NCBI RefSeq assembly: GCF_000753865.1
Contig: NZ_JQFW01000014.1
Coordinates: 1 to 64,000 of the forward strand
Source of the DNA: Alteromonas sp. LOR
GTDB taxonomy: Bacteria > Pseudomonadota > Gammaproteobacteria > Enterobacterales > Alteromonadaceae
DNA length: 64,000 nt
Direction: 5' to 3'
Within the stretch, counting starts at the first letter, position 1; every line of letters starts with the position of its first letter. Shown piece after piece: positions 36,158 through 45,080 of the stretch. Under the pieces are notes generated by a model. It had not been told where the DNA came from, did not search any database, and was given only the letters and a program-made list of their open reading frames with translations. The position numbers and the translations under genes were made by a program.

Positions 36158-38029
36158 TTGGTTATTGCTGGTCCAATCGTTCGCAAGGTTACCGAGGATA
36201 CTTGTCATATCTGGTTGGTGACGTCGTTGCCTAGTGCCCCTTCCATTCATCTTACGCAACGCGGTAATAATGTTGAGGTTGAGGTTGAGGTTGAGTATCA
36301 CGCAGAAAGCGTACAGGTGGGCCAATACGCCTACATCCATTTATTATCAGCAACTGTCTCACACAAGTTTAGCGATAACGAACGAGTGTATTATCAATTG
36401 GATTTTACCGATAAAGCCACAAGTGAAAAGTGGCATATCGAGCAACAGCGTTTACTGTATAGCGCAGAAGATAGCTTAAGTTTTCATTATACCGAGACGC
36501 CAGAAACTATTTTACACGGCTCTTGCCGCAAACCACATTTTGACGGTGACGATGCTCTCGCGCAAGTAGATACCCTCATTGAAAAAGGCCTAGCAGGCAG
36601 CTCATCACTTCCAGATGTATTACTGATGACGGGCGATCAGATTTATGCCGATGACGTGGCCGGACCGATGTTAAAGGCCATCCATCATTGCTGCGACTTA
36701 CTGGGGCTATACCACGAAGGGTTGGAAGGCGCCGTTGTTAGCAATACGGCAAAGCTAGCGCAGCACTCTCATGGGTTTTATGAACGCGAGCAGTTGCTGC
36801 CACAAATCGCGACCAATACCGTGTTGTCATCTCTCTTTTTCGGTGCGAAAAAGAAACCTGTGTTCACATCAGTAAATGCACAAAACCACCTTATTGGCAG
36901 TGCTGAAATTCTCGCGATGTATTTTTTGGTTTGGTCTGACGCTCTCTGGCCATTGATTGACATCGATAATAGCCATATACCTCAGCAGTACCGAGACACT
37001 TTTGAGAAAGAACAAAAAGCCATCGACGGCTTTGTAAAGCAGCTTCCCTCGGTAAGACGGGCACTCGCTCATGTACCCACTTATATGATATTTGATGATC
37101 ATGATGTCACTGACGATTGGAATTTAACCCGCGGTTGGGAGCAAGAAGTTTACGCTAACCCGCTGTCTAAGCGCATGATTGGTAACGCGCTTATTGGGTA
37201 CTTGCTCTGTCAGGGCTGGGGTAATGCGCCTAAGAAAGTGGCTTCCCTTATTGGCGATGCGCAAAAAGTGTTTAGTAGTAGCGACTTAAATGAACACGAC
37301 ACATTTATTGATAAGCTGCTCGATTTCAGCGAATGGCATTATCGACTTGATACGTCGCCCCCTATTGAGGTATTAGATACTCGCACGCAGCGATGGCGCT
37401 CTGAATCTAGTCTCAATAAGCCGTCAGGCCTTATGGACTGGGAAGCCCTTTGCGAGTTTCAACACTCTATCATTGGCAAAGAAGCCGTTATCGTTGTGTC
37501 TGCTGCTCCTATTTATGGGGTGAAGATTATTGAAGCGATACAAAAGCTGTTCACTTTTTTTGGCAAGGCATTAACTGTCGATGCTGAAAACTGGATGGCA
37601 CACAGAGGCACGGCCAACGTGATGCTCAATATTTTCAGGCATTACAAAACGCCACCAGAATTTATTATTCTATCTGGCGACGTACACTATTCGTTTGTTT
37701 ACGATGTGCGGCTGCGATTTAGACGCAACAGCCCTCATATTACCCAGTTTACCTGTAGCGGCTTAAAAAATGCGTTTCCAGAAACCTTGATCACTTGGTT
37801 CGATAGACTTAACCGCCTTCTTTACGGTGCCAAGTCGCCCCTGAACGTATTTACCAAACGTCGCAATATGTCGGTAAAAGCGAGACCGCCAAATAATGGC
37901 GAGAAAGAACTATTTAATGGCTGTGCTATTGGTGTATTAAATATTTCACACAAAGGTAAGGATGTTCACTGCAAAGCTTTGTTGAGTAACGGGAAAGAGG
38001 TAGTATTCTCCCCTGTAAATAACGACTAG
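36158..38029 (+). CDS. PhoD-like alkaline phosphatase/metallophosphoesterase
   Basis: At least 623 residues. The metal-binding motifs are HGSCRKPHFD (about 125), LLMTGDQIYADDV, MIFDDHDVTDDW and LSGDVHYSFVYD, the order seen in PhoD-family enzymes that bind Ca/Fe and hydrolyse phosphodiesters or monoesters. Unlike classical PhoD no Tat signal is seen, so it is likely cytoplasmic. The start is uncertain: TTG at 36158 has no ribosome site, and the frame continues upstream about 40 hydrophilic codons without ATG or GTG. A GTTGAG hexanucleotide repeated four times encodes VEVEVEVE near residue 40. It is followed 18 bp later by fldB. Confidence 0.82.
   Translation: MVIAGPIVRKVTEDTCHIWLVTSLPSAPSIHLTQRGNNVEVEVEVEYHAESVQVGQYAYIHLLSATVSHKFSDNERVYYQLDFTDKATSEKWHIEQQRLLYSAEDSLSFHYTETPETILHGSCRKPHFDGDDALAQVDTLIEKGLAGSSSLPDVLLMTGDQIYADDVAGPMLKAIHHCCDLLGLYHEGLEGAVVSNTAKLAQHSHGFYEREQLLPQIATNTVLSSLFFGAKKKPVFTSVNAQNHLIGSAEILAMYFLVWSDALWPLIDIDNSHIPQQYRDTFEKEQKAIDGFVKQLPSVRRALAHVPTYMIFDDHDVTDDWNLTRGWEQEVYANPLSKRMIGNALIGYLLCQGWGNAPKKVASLIGDAQKVFSSSDLNEHDTFIDKLLDFSEWHYRLDTSPPIEVLDTRTQRWRSESSLNKPSGLMDWEALCEFQHSIIGKEAVIVVSAAPIYGVKIIEAIQKLFTFFGKALTVDAENWMAHRGTANVMLNIFRHYKTPPEFIILSGDVHYSFVYDVRLRFRRNSPHITQFTCSGLKNAFPETLITWFDRLNRLLYGAKSPLNVFTKRRNMSVKARPPNNGEKELFNGCAIGVLNISHKGKDVHCKALLSNGKEVVFSPVNND
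36272..36295. repeat. (GTTGAG)x4 microsatellite inside the PhoD-like gene
   Basis: Four exact copies of a 6-base unit encode alternating Val-Glu. Copy-number change would keep the frame and change only the length of this strand-like segment. Confidence 0.9.
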
Positions 38030-38047
38030 CAAAAAAAGAGGTATCTA

Positions 38048-38584
38048 ATGAGTGATGGCGCCCTGTCTATAGGTTTATTTTTCGGCTCGACGACCTGTTA
38101 TACCGAAATGGCAGCGGAAAAAATTCAAGCCCAGCTTAATAGTTTGTTCGATGACAACGTAGTTCATCTTCACAATATTAAAGATGTGAATTTGTCGCGC
38201 ACCTCAGACTACGACATTATCATTTTTGGCATTTCTACCTGGGATTTCGGTGAACTACAGGAAGACTGGGAGTCTCATTGGGAAGACGTACACCAACTTG
38301 ACCTGTCGGGTAAAACCATAGCGCTATTTGGACTTGGCGATCAGCTGGGCTATGGCGAGTGGTTTCAAGATGCCCTTGGTATGCTTCACGATGCCATACT
38401 CCCCTCAAACTGCAACATAGTAGGCTATTGGCCTAACGAAGGTTACGACTTTACCGCCTCTAAAGCACTTACCGAAGATAAAAGCCACTTCGTAGGCTTG
38501 TCGCTAGACGACGAAAATCAATATGATGATACCGATGCTAGAATTGAAGCATGGTGCGAACAACTCCTCATTTCTTTAGCTTAA
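38048..38584 (+). CDS. fldB: Flavodoxin FldB
   Basis: A 178-residue long-chain flavodoxin. The FMN phosphate loop is GLFFGSTTCYTEMAAEKI, followed by the isoalloxazine-contact segments GISTWDFGELQEDWE and FGLGDQLGYGEWFQDALGML, then GYWPNEGYDF. These match E. coli FldB more than FldA. AGAGGTATCTA precedes the ATG. It lies between the PhoD-like and CLCA_X genes with short gaps and may share their transcript. Confidence 0.93.
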   Translation: MSDGALSIGLFFGSTTCYTEMAAEKIQAQLNSLFDDNVVHLHNIKDVNLSRTSDYDIIIFGISTWDFGELQEDWESHWEDVHQLDLSGKTIALFGLGDQLGYGEWFQDALGMLHDAILPSNCNIVGYWPNEGYDFTASKALTEDKSHFVGLSLDDENQYDDTDARIEAWCEQLLISLA

Positions 38585-38611
38585 CGTTACTACGGGCGCA
38601 GATAGGTATAA

Positions 38612-39403
38612 GTGAGCGTGGAAACTAAAGGGCGCATTCATCAATCGTTTTATCGAAACGGCCCTAGCCACAGGGACGGCGCCGACGTGTCTTTTCAAGA
38701 CATTAGAAAGTTGTTTAATTTTGCCACCATTACGGTAGGCAGATGGGTTACACCGCAAGAACAACAAATAGCAGCCAATTTATTCTTCGATGCGCTTTAC
38801 GACCTCACCACAATATTGAATATAAACGAACAGGTGCTTTCGCTAAACGGCTCGCTGTCACTGGCTTTTGGAAGCGGTGGGCAAAAAAACACAAGTGCGC
38901 ACTATCACAGTGGAAAGCGGCAGTTAGCGCTGGCGAAAAATGCGGGAGCCGGCTCTTTGGCTCACGAGTGGTTTCATGCATTTGATCATTACATTGCACC
39001 ACGTATGTTCGAGGGACTATCCCACGGCACTTTCGCCACGCAAGCGTGGTTAGATAACGCCACCATGAATACCCACCCGCTTAATCAAAAGTTAAGCGAC
39101 TGCTTTGACCTCATGTTTTTAGATCACAACAAAAGACCCAATGACTACTTTGTAAAATCTGTTGAGGCCGATAGAGCGCTTAAAACATTTTATTACGCCA
39201 TGCCCCAAGAAATGGCAGCTCGCGCCTTCGAATCGTGTATTCAGGATCACGAGATTAAAAACGCATTTTTAGTTCAAGGTACAAAAAAATCCACAGAAGC
39301 TAGACTTGGCATTTACCCTCATGGTAATTTGCGTGTAACACTCAATCAGGCATTGATGTTGTATTTTTACCAATTAGGCGTCGCCATTTCGCACAAACGT
39401 TAG
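38612..39403 (+). CDS. CLCA_X family protein, HExxH metalloprotease-like
   Basis: A 263-residue protein starting at a GTG (38612; another GTG at 38618 is in frame). The centre has GSLAHEWFHAFDHYIAPRM, a zinc-binding HExxH motif (His-Glu-Trp-Phe-His) with a further His and Asp; PQEMAARAFESCI later could supply a third ligand. This pattern matches proteins named CLCA_X in Vibrio and Shewanella and resembles the LPD1-type metallopeptidase motif. The peptidase role is inferred from the motif. There is no signal peptide. It is 27 bp after fldB. Confidence 0.75.
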   Translation: MSVETKGRIHQSFYRNGPSHRDGADVSFQDIRKLFNFATITVGRWVTPQEQQIAANLFFDALYDLTTILNINEQVLSLNGSLSLAFGSGGQKNTSAHYHSGKRQLALAKNAGAGSLAHEWFHAFDHYIAPRMFEGLSHGTFATQAWLDNATMNTHPLNQKLSDCFDLMFLDHNKRPNDYFVKSVEADRALKTFYYAMPQEMAARAFESCIQDHEIKNAFLVQGTKKSTEARLGIYPHGNLRVTLNQALMLYFYQLGVAISHKR

Positions 39404-39547
39404 AAATTAGTCGTTTTATTACCGCGAAATTGAGCATTTTTCCAGCAACAAGTGGTTACGAGCACACTGTTTTGTACAAAAGCCTGTATATTTTTGTAAC
39501 AAGCAGTATACTATTGAGCTCGAACGTAACAGAAGAAAGAAGACGAG

Positions 39548-39955
39548 ATGAAAAGAAAAAAGCATACCTCGGCCGAAGACGAGGCTCAGATTGATATGAC
39601 CCCCATGTTGGACATCGTGTTCATCATGTTGATTTTCTTCATCGTAACGACCTCGTTCGTAAAAGAAAAAGGGTTAGACGTTAATCGTCCAGAAGACAAT
39701 CAAGCTAAAAACGATAAGCCATCAAAAGCGCTTTCAATTCGTATTGAAGAAGACGGCACTATTATGATGGGTGGACGTGAAGTTGACGTTCGTCGCGTTG
39801 TTGCAAACACGCAAACTTATCTTGCTGAAAATAATACGGACACTGCTGCTATCCAAGCCGACGAAGAAGCTGAACACGGCGTTGTGGTAGAAGTAATGAA
39901 CCAAGTAAAAATTGCAGGTATTTCAAAAGTATCTGTATTAGTTAAAAAGGGATAA
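39548..39955 (+). CDS. exbD: ExbD/TolR-family biopolymer transport protein
   Basis: A 135-residue protein with a single N-terminal helix (about 17-38) carrying the essential Asp in MTPMLDIVFIMLIFFIVTTSF, then a periplasmic domain with LSIRIEEDGTIMMGGREV and VVVEVMNQVKIAGISKVSVLVKKG. It would use proton motive force with ExbB and TonB to energise outer-membrane transport. No exbB or tonB gene is adjacent, so it is an orphan or part of a set split elsewhere. AAGAAAGAAGACGAG precedes the ATG, and a terminator follows. Confidence 0.9.
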   Translation: MKRKKHTSAEDEAQIDMTPMLDIVFIMLIFFIVTTSFVKEKGLDVNRPEDNQAKNDKPSKALSIRIEEDGTIMMGGREVDVRRVVANTQTYLAENNTDTAAIQADEEAEHGVVVEVMNQVKIAGISKVSVLVKKG

Positions 39956-39970
39956 CATCTCTTTTTGCTA

Positions 39971-40000
39971 AAAAAAGCCGCCCTCGGGCGGCTTTTTTCG
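39971..40000 (+). terminator. Terminator after exbD
   Basis: AAAAAAGCCGCC-CTCG-GGCGGCTTTTTT, a perfect 12-bp stem just after the stop. Confidence 0.92.
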
Positions 40001-40111
40001 TATTGGTTTCTATACGAATGTATAACTTAGTTGGGAGTGCAAAATGTATACAAGTGTTATTTTTTAAATCACAAAAGTGATATCATGACTAGGAAGTCTT
40101 TGGAGTATCTA

Positions 40112-41494
40112 ATGAAGAGTACATTTTTTTACGCTACTGCGACAGCAGTTGGTTTTTTGTTTTCAGTATCAGTTGCTCAGGCTGGTAAAATCGAACTAAG
40201 TAGTGCATTTGATTACAATGCCTTTATCTTTGAAAACTTCGAAGGTAGATATTCAGATGTTGAAGGCCGCCTAGCGGTTGCTGGAGACATGACTGTAAAC
40301 GACTTTAACGTCGGCCTTCTTCTCTCTCCTGACCTATCGTCTTCATCTCTCGCAGTAGGTGGAAATTTAGACTTCACTAGAGGTAATGTACACGGGGGTG
40401 ATACAACAGTTTCGAATTCAATAGTTGCAAACAATGTGATGTTTGATAAGGCTGTTAACGCAGAACAAGATGTTACTCTTACCCAATCAACTGTTCAAAG
40501 CGGCGGTATTAGTAGTAATGGAAAGACTACGCTAAATGATTCAAACATTGCGCAAGGTGATATTCGGTCAAATCAAATTGTGTTAACCGGTAATAAACCG
40601 AATAGCGAAGAGTACGGGTCAAGCGTAGACGATGGTAGTCTAGTTGCGCAATCTGATGTGTCTTTAACAAAAAGTAGAGTGAACGGTTCTGTCAGCGCCG
40701 GAGGGACTATTACTGCAACAGATTCCGATGTTTCAGGTGATATTCAGCAAAATGTTAGCACTCAAACGACTGAATTCAAAAATATCGACTTCGATAATAT
40801 GATAAATGAAGTGACTGCGCAGTCTGCAGATTTTGCAGAAAGGACGATTAACGGAAAAACGACTCTCACATGCGGCGACAAAGACTGTACCAATCCAGCA
40901 CAAACGATCAATGAAATAAAATTTTCAGGTACTGACGATATCAATTTTTACTCCGTCAGTGCTGATTGGTTTAGTGCCAAAGACAAACAGATCACCTATG
41001 ACTTTTCTACTACAAGCTACAACATCATTAATGTCTTTGGCGACAGCGTTGAACTATTTAATACTGGCTTTTTCAATGCAGCATTCACAGAAGAAAACGA
41101 GTATTTCAAGGAGCAAGGGCAGTACAAAGACAACAATAATGATGTAGGAAGACGCCACGATGGTCGTTACACAAACAACATACTGTTTAATTTTGTAGAT
41201 GCATTAGACATTGACTTTTATTCTGTAGGCATAAAAGGCAGTGTGCTAGCTCCCTTTGCAGACGTTAATTTTTATGAAGGACATATTGACGGGAACCTTA
41301 TTGCAAAAAGCTTGAGTTCGCCAAATGAAACTAGAACTAACGACAAAGGCGAAGTCTACACATTACCTACAGGCCAAGTGAATAATTATAAATTCGGTGC
41401 TATTGATGTAAATGAGCCGGCATCGGTAGCAATACTTTTTGGTGCTGGATTTCTTTTATTATCTCGCAGAAGGCAGCGCGTTAGTTTAGCGTAA
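40112..41494 (+). CDS. Choice-of-anchor A protein with PEP-CTERM-like sorting tail
   Basis: From the ATG at 40112, with GGAG upstream, it has 460 residues. A signal peptide ends SVAQAGK. The N-terminal AFDYNAFIFENFEGRYSDVEGR and LAVAGDMTVNDF start a choice-of-anchor A domain, which continues as beta-rich repeats such as NVMFDKAVNAEQDVTLTQS. Near the C-terminus are NEPASVAILFGAGFLLLSRRR and a short basic tail, an EPAS motif, hydrophobic helix and Arg cluster typical of PEP-CTERM proteins sorted by exosortase. It faces the cellulose operon tail-to-tail, 14 bp apart. A role in the extracellular matrix is inferred. Confidence 0.85.
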   Translation: MKSTFFYATATAVGFLFSVSVAQAGKIELSSAFDYNAFIFENFEGRYSDVEGRLAVAGDMTVNDFNVGLLLSPDLSSSSLAVGGNLDFTRGNVHGGDTTVSNSIVANNVMFDKAVNAEQDVTLTQSTVQSGGISSNGKTTLNDSNIAQGDIRSNQIVLTGNKPNSEEYGSSVDDGSLVAQSDVSLTKSRVNGSVSAGGTITATDSDVSGDIQQNVSTQTTEFKNIDFDNMINEVTAQSADFAERTINGKTTLTCGDKDCTNPAQTINEIKFSGTDDINFYSVSADWFSAKDKQITYDFSTTSYNIINVFGDSVELFNTGFFNAAFTEENEYFKEQGQYKDNNNDVGRRHDGRYTNNILFNFVDALDIDFYSVGIKGSVLAPFADVNFYEGHIDGNLIAKSLSSPNETRTNDKGEVYTLPTGQVNNYKFGAIDVNEPASVAILFGAGFLLLSRRRQRVSLA

Positions 41495-41508
41495 GTAAAC
41501 TATTATCA

Positions 41509-44013
41509 TTAAAGCGCAAACCCACGTAACCGAGGTGACGACAACAGAAGCTCGTCACTGGTTACGCCACTTCCATCTCCTCCTCGCCATCTAAGTTGAA
41601 TGCCAGCCTCAAAGGCTTGGTATTCCACGGCAAATGCCTTACTCATATAGCCTGCTACAATCCAGTCTCCACCGATACGATATTGCGCCTCAGCGAGGAA
41701 ATTTCCGCTTAGTCCTGTGGTTTCAGAATAAGGCAAGGCCTCTGACGGGGCGGCATCGCTTTCGATATCAGGGGAAGTGATGAGCGGAAAACGAGAGTCA
41801 GCCGTTTGCTCTAGTCGTGAAAGGGCTATTGCATTACTGAGCTTTAGCTGCCAATTAAGTGCTTCTAGTGTGAGTAACTCTGAATACAATCCTAGGGAGA
41901 TAAAGTAATTGGGGCTAAAGTAGCCTCCATTACCATAGGTAAAACCACTTCGATTATGCTTATATCCAGAGTAACTTGCGAAGGGACCAACGCGCCAATA
42001 ATCTAGCTTATCTGAGATGTCTGTAGCTATATCGTAACTAACATCACCCCGCACAGAAAAGGCAGTATTACTGTCTACTGTCTCACCATTCATGGTACTT
42101 ACTTGTAATGTGCCGGCCACAGACCAACGCGGTGCCATTTCATAAGCTGCTAGCCCTCGTATGCCGTCTTCCAATACATAGCCCCACGCGCCCTCGTTTC
42201 TTGCATTGAACGAGCCTGTTTGGCTAAGCATGCTGTCCTCTTTAGGGTAACGGAACAAGGTAGTGGCAAGAGTCAGCTTAGGTAAAAACCACGTTGCAGA
42301 AATTTGACCGGTAATATCAGCGTTTACGGGCTGATCAAACATGCCGTATTCCACATTTGCATAAAAGTTGAAGCCCACGTCTTGATAGGCAATATCGGCC
42401 CTTAGGCCTTTATCTTCAAACCCGGTGATATTGTTTGATACCGCGCTACGCACTCCATCTCCCAGCAAATCATCGCCCAGCCACGCTCCAGACTGTGCCG
42501 CGCCACTATAGAACTGCTTATAATCCAAAAAGACCCGCCATTGCCAACCTTTGTAAATATCCCCAATACCAATATAACTGGTTAAAACGTCGAAATTTCC
42601 TAGCCCAGGTTGACCTGAGCGAGAGCGAGTTGTGATGCCAGAAACCACACTGAACGCATCTTTAGTCTGCGCCGTTGTTGAACGCGTATCGGCGTTTATA
42701 TAGGAAAGTAGAAATTGTTTTCTAGGCCATGCGCTACTATTCACCTGCGCCTGTCGGCGGGTATTTACGAGCGGAAATGCTGATGCAAGCTGATTTAACT
42801 TTAGCCTGTTATCACTATTTAGCCTGACTAACTCGCCGGCAATAACATCATCATCTGGATTTTGCTTCAGCACTTTTTCAAACGCTAACGTCGCCGTTTC
42901 CCCATCGCCATATTTTGCTGCAGCCCAACCCAGTAAGGTTAGCTCATCGAGGGTTAAGGCTCTTATATCGCCTAGTTGCTGGGCAGTTTCAATGCTGTTT
43001 TTGTAATCCTCATCTTCATAAAAATAGAGTTGCTGCTGCGCTAGGCCATCTGCACATCGACGTAAAAAGCGTTCTGTATCAATGCTGCACGCCAACTGTC
43101 TGGCCCTTGCATGCTTTTGCTGTGCGTTTAGCGATAGGTACTGACCATCGGCGTTTTGCGATAACACAAAGAGTTCATAGGCCTCGTTGTACGCATCTTC
43201 ATTGTATTTTCGCCACGCACTTCCTTCTATAAGCGACGTGATCAAACTTGTGTTGGCACCACCGTCTTTGTTGCCTTTGCCGTTGGCAAGCAAACTCGCA
43301 AGCTGCTCTATGTCTCTTTGCTGTATAGCACTGTTCACTATAAAAGTAGTGATGGATTCTAAGCCTTGTTGAGCGGAGCGACGCTGTACTTCATTTAGGC
43401 TAAGCACCAGTGTGCTATCAAACTGCGTGCGCGCTACGTTAAGTTGCCCACGATCAATAGCCGCCCACCCCATCAGTAAATAGAAGTTTGGCTGGTTTTC
43501 TTTCTCTGCTAGGGCTAATAGCTTATTAAACTCTGTATTTGATATTTGTCTGCGAGCTTGGGGTGTTTTTTCTGCGAATATCGCTAGTGGCGATTTAGGT
43601 GCGTCGCTTACAGAACTAGGCTCATTTGATACAAGCTCCTTTTGGCTTGAAGCTGTCTGGCGATCACTCTCCTGTTGACTAGCACCCTGCTGACTAGCGC
43701 CTTGATTTGCTCGTGACAGATTATTCAGTCGGTCTAGCGCGTTTTGCAGTGGCTTCGATGGCTGCCAGCTAGGATATTGATAGCGCAAGCGCCCATACTC
43801 GTCGTTTGCGAGAGACTTCTGCCCCTCTTCGATATGAAACCATAGCCCGGTGACATCGGGCTGACTTTCGTCAAAAGCATCAAACCCTAGCTCGCGTTCT
43901 TCATAAGTAGTTTTAGATTGACCGTGAGCCATGTGAGAGGCCAACGCGGCTAATATGGCTACTAGCAAAAGTGAAAAAAGGGATAACCGGTTATTTATAG
44001 TCACGCTTCTCAC
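41509..44013 (-). CDS. bcsC: BcsC-type cellulose export outer membrane protein
   Basis: An 834-residue protein, shorter than E. coli BcsC (about 1157). The signal peptide is followed by a low-complexity Gln/Ser region (about 100-130), TPR-like helical repeats (about 150-420: NYLLMGWAAIDRGQLNVARTQF and following), then a C-terminal BcsC barrel (about 450-834) with FLDYKQFYSG, VGPFASYSGYKHNRSG and YGNGGYFSPNYF. It would form the periplasmic scaffold and outer-membrane channel for cellulose. Fewer TPR units explain the length. Its ATG overlaps the bcsZ stop by 4 bp. Confidence 0.88.
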   Translation of the reverse strand: MRSVTINNRLSLFSLLLVAILAALASHMAHGQSKTTYEERELGFDAFDESQPDVTGLWFHIEEGQKSLANDEYGRLRYQYPSWQPSKPLQNALDRLNNLSRANQGASQQGASQQESDRQTASSQKELVSNEPSSVSDAPKSPLAIFAEKTPQARRQISNTEFNKLLALAEKENQPNFYLLMGWAAIDRGQLNVARTQFDSTLVLSLNEVQRRSAQQGLESITTFIVNSAIQQRDIEQLASLLANGKGNKDGGANTSLITSLIEGSAWRKYNEDAYNEAYELFVLSQNADGQYLSLNAQQKHARARQLACSIDTERFLRRCADGLAQQQLYFYEDEDYKNSIETAQQLGDIRALTLDELTLLGWAAAKYGDGETATLAFEKVLKQNPDDDVIAGELVRLNSDNRLKLNQLASAFPLVNTRRQAQVNSSAWPRKQFLLSYINADTRSTTAQTKDAFSVVSGITTRSRSGQPGLGNFDVLTSYIGIGDIYKGWQWRVFLDYKQFYSGAAQSGAWLGDDLLGDGVRSAVSNNITGFEDKGLRADIAYQDVGFNFYANVEYGMFDQPVNADITGQISATWFLPKLTLATTLFRYPKEDSMLSQTGSFNARNEGAWGYVLEDGIRGLAAYEMAPRWSVAGTLQVSTMNGETVDSNTAFSVRGDVSYDIATDISDKLDYWRVGPFASYSGYKHNRSGFTYGNGGYFSPNYFISLGLYSELLTLEALNWQLKLSNAIALSRLEQTADSRFPLITSPDIESDAAPSEALPYSETTGLSGNFLAEAQYRIGGDWIVAGYMSKAFAVEYQAFEAGIQLRWRGGDGSGVTSDELLLSSPRLRGFAL

Positions 44014-45080
44014 CCCGAGATATCCGAGACGGCCAGCATTGAAAGTAACACCAGACTTGCTGAATAATAGTCAACGTCTCTGTTAATATCAGGCCACTTA
44101 GGCGTTGTGTCATTAACGATGTTATTAACCGCTTGCTCAACGGCATGCATGCCAAGGGTCATAGCATATTCCGCTGGTTTCTCGTCATCTAGCGAAAGGG
44201 TTGCTGGCACATAATCTTGTGACCACCATTTTGCGAATGGGCTTAACACATCATTGCGTTCAGCACCGGCTAAAAAAGTGTCAGACCATGCTAAATGCAG
44301 TGGAATTCGCACCGCATTGAACCCAAATTCACTGGCAATAACATTGTCTATTGAAAAACTACCCTTGTATAAACGCGTCCAATCAGAGGGCAGTTGATGA
44401 GATGAGAACCGGGCTTTCTGCACTACCGATATGCCGCTGGCGAATAATTCCTGCCAAATACTGGGGTTTTCAGAGTAGTCCGAAAAGGCCGACAGGGCTG
44501 GGAACACCCAGTATGAAAGATTGAACTGAACGCCGCCTTCGTTACTACTGAGACTAACGCCATCGCCGTCATAAAAGCCTGATTCACCGGGTAGTAATAA
44601 AGTGTAGCCATCCCGTGTTACTATCAGCTTTTCTTCTATGGCCTGAATAATTCTGCGCGCTTCGTCTTCATAACTCGATGTATTCCAACGTTTTGCTGCC
44701 CTAAGCAGTGCCCAAGCAATTAATATATCGCCATCTGAAGCGTTATTGGGGTCGTCAACACAAGCGGTGTCCTTCGTAGTACAAGGTGTATAGCGCCAGC
44801 TAAACAAACCGTCAGAACGCTGCAATACGGTTTGAGTCCATTGCCACATGCTATCAAAAGCTGCTCGGTCATTAGCATGAGCAGCGAACAACATACCGTA
44901 GCCTTGCCCCTCAGAGTGAGAGACCTCATCATTGCCGGTGTCCACTATTCTACCGTCGATAACAAAGAGCGCTTTGTAAGCGCTAAAACGCTGTTCAAAT
45001 TGCTTATTATCAGAGTCCGTACAAGACACCAACAGCAATGCTAAGCAAAAAACAGCGGCGGCTTTAACTCTCATTACCAT
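44010..45080 (-). CDS. bcsZ: Glycosyl hydrolase family 8 endoglucanase BcsZ
   Basis: A 356-residue periplasmic endo-beta-1,4-glucanase (GH8) that trims cellulose during export. Catalytic residues are Glu57 in SHSEGQGYGML and Asp116 in NNASDGDILIAWALL. The lipobox LLLVSC with Cys20 suggests a lipoprotein form, unlike the soluble E. coli enzyme. Two starts are possible: ATG at 45080 or ATG at 45074; the second overlaps the bcsB stop as TAATG. Aromatic residues typical of the glucan cleft are present. Confidence 0.92.
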   Translation of the reverse strand: MVMRVKAAAVFCLALLLVSCTDSDNKQFEQRFSAYKALFVIDGRIVDTGNDEVSHSEGQGYGMLFAAHANDRAAFDSMWQWTQTVLQRSDGLFSWRYTPCTTKDTACVDDPNNASDGDILIAWALLRAAKRWNTSSYEDEARRIIQAIEEKLIVTRDGYTLLLPGESGFYDGDGVSLSSNEGGVQFNLSYWVFPALSAFSDYSENPSIWQELFASGISVVQKARFSSHQLPSDWTRLYKGSFSIDNVIASEFGFNAVRIPLHLAWSDTFLAGAERNDVLSPFAKWWSQDYVPATLSLDDEKPAEYAMTLGMHAVEQAVNNIVNDTTPKWPDINRDVDYYSASLVLLSMLAVSDISG

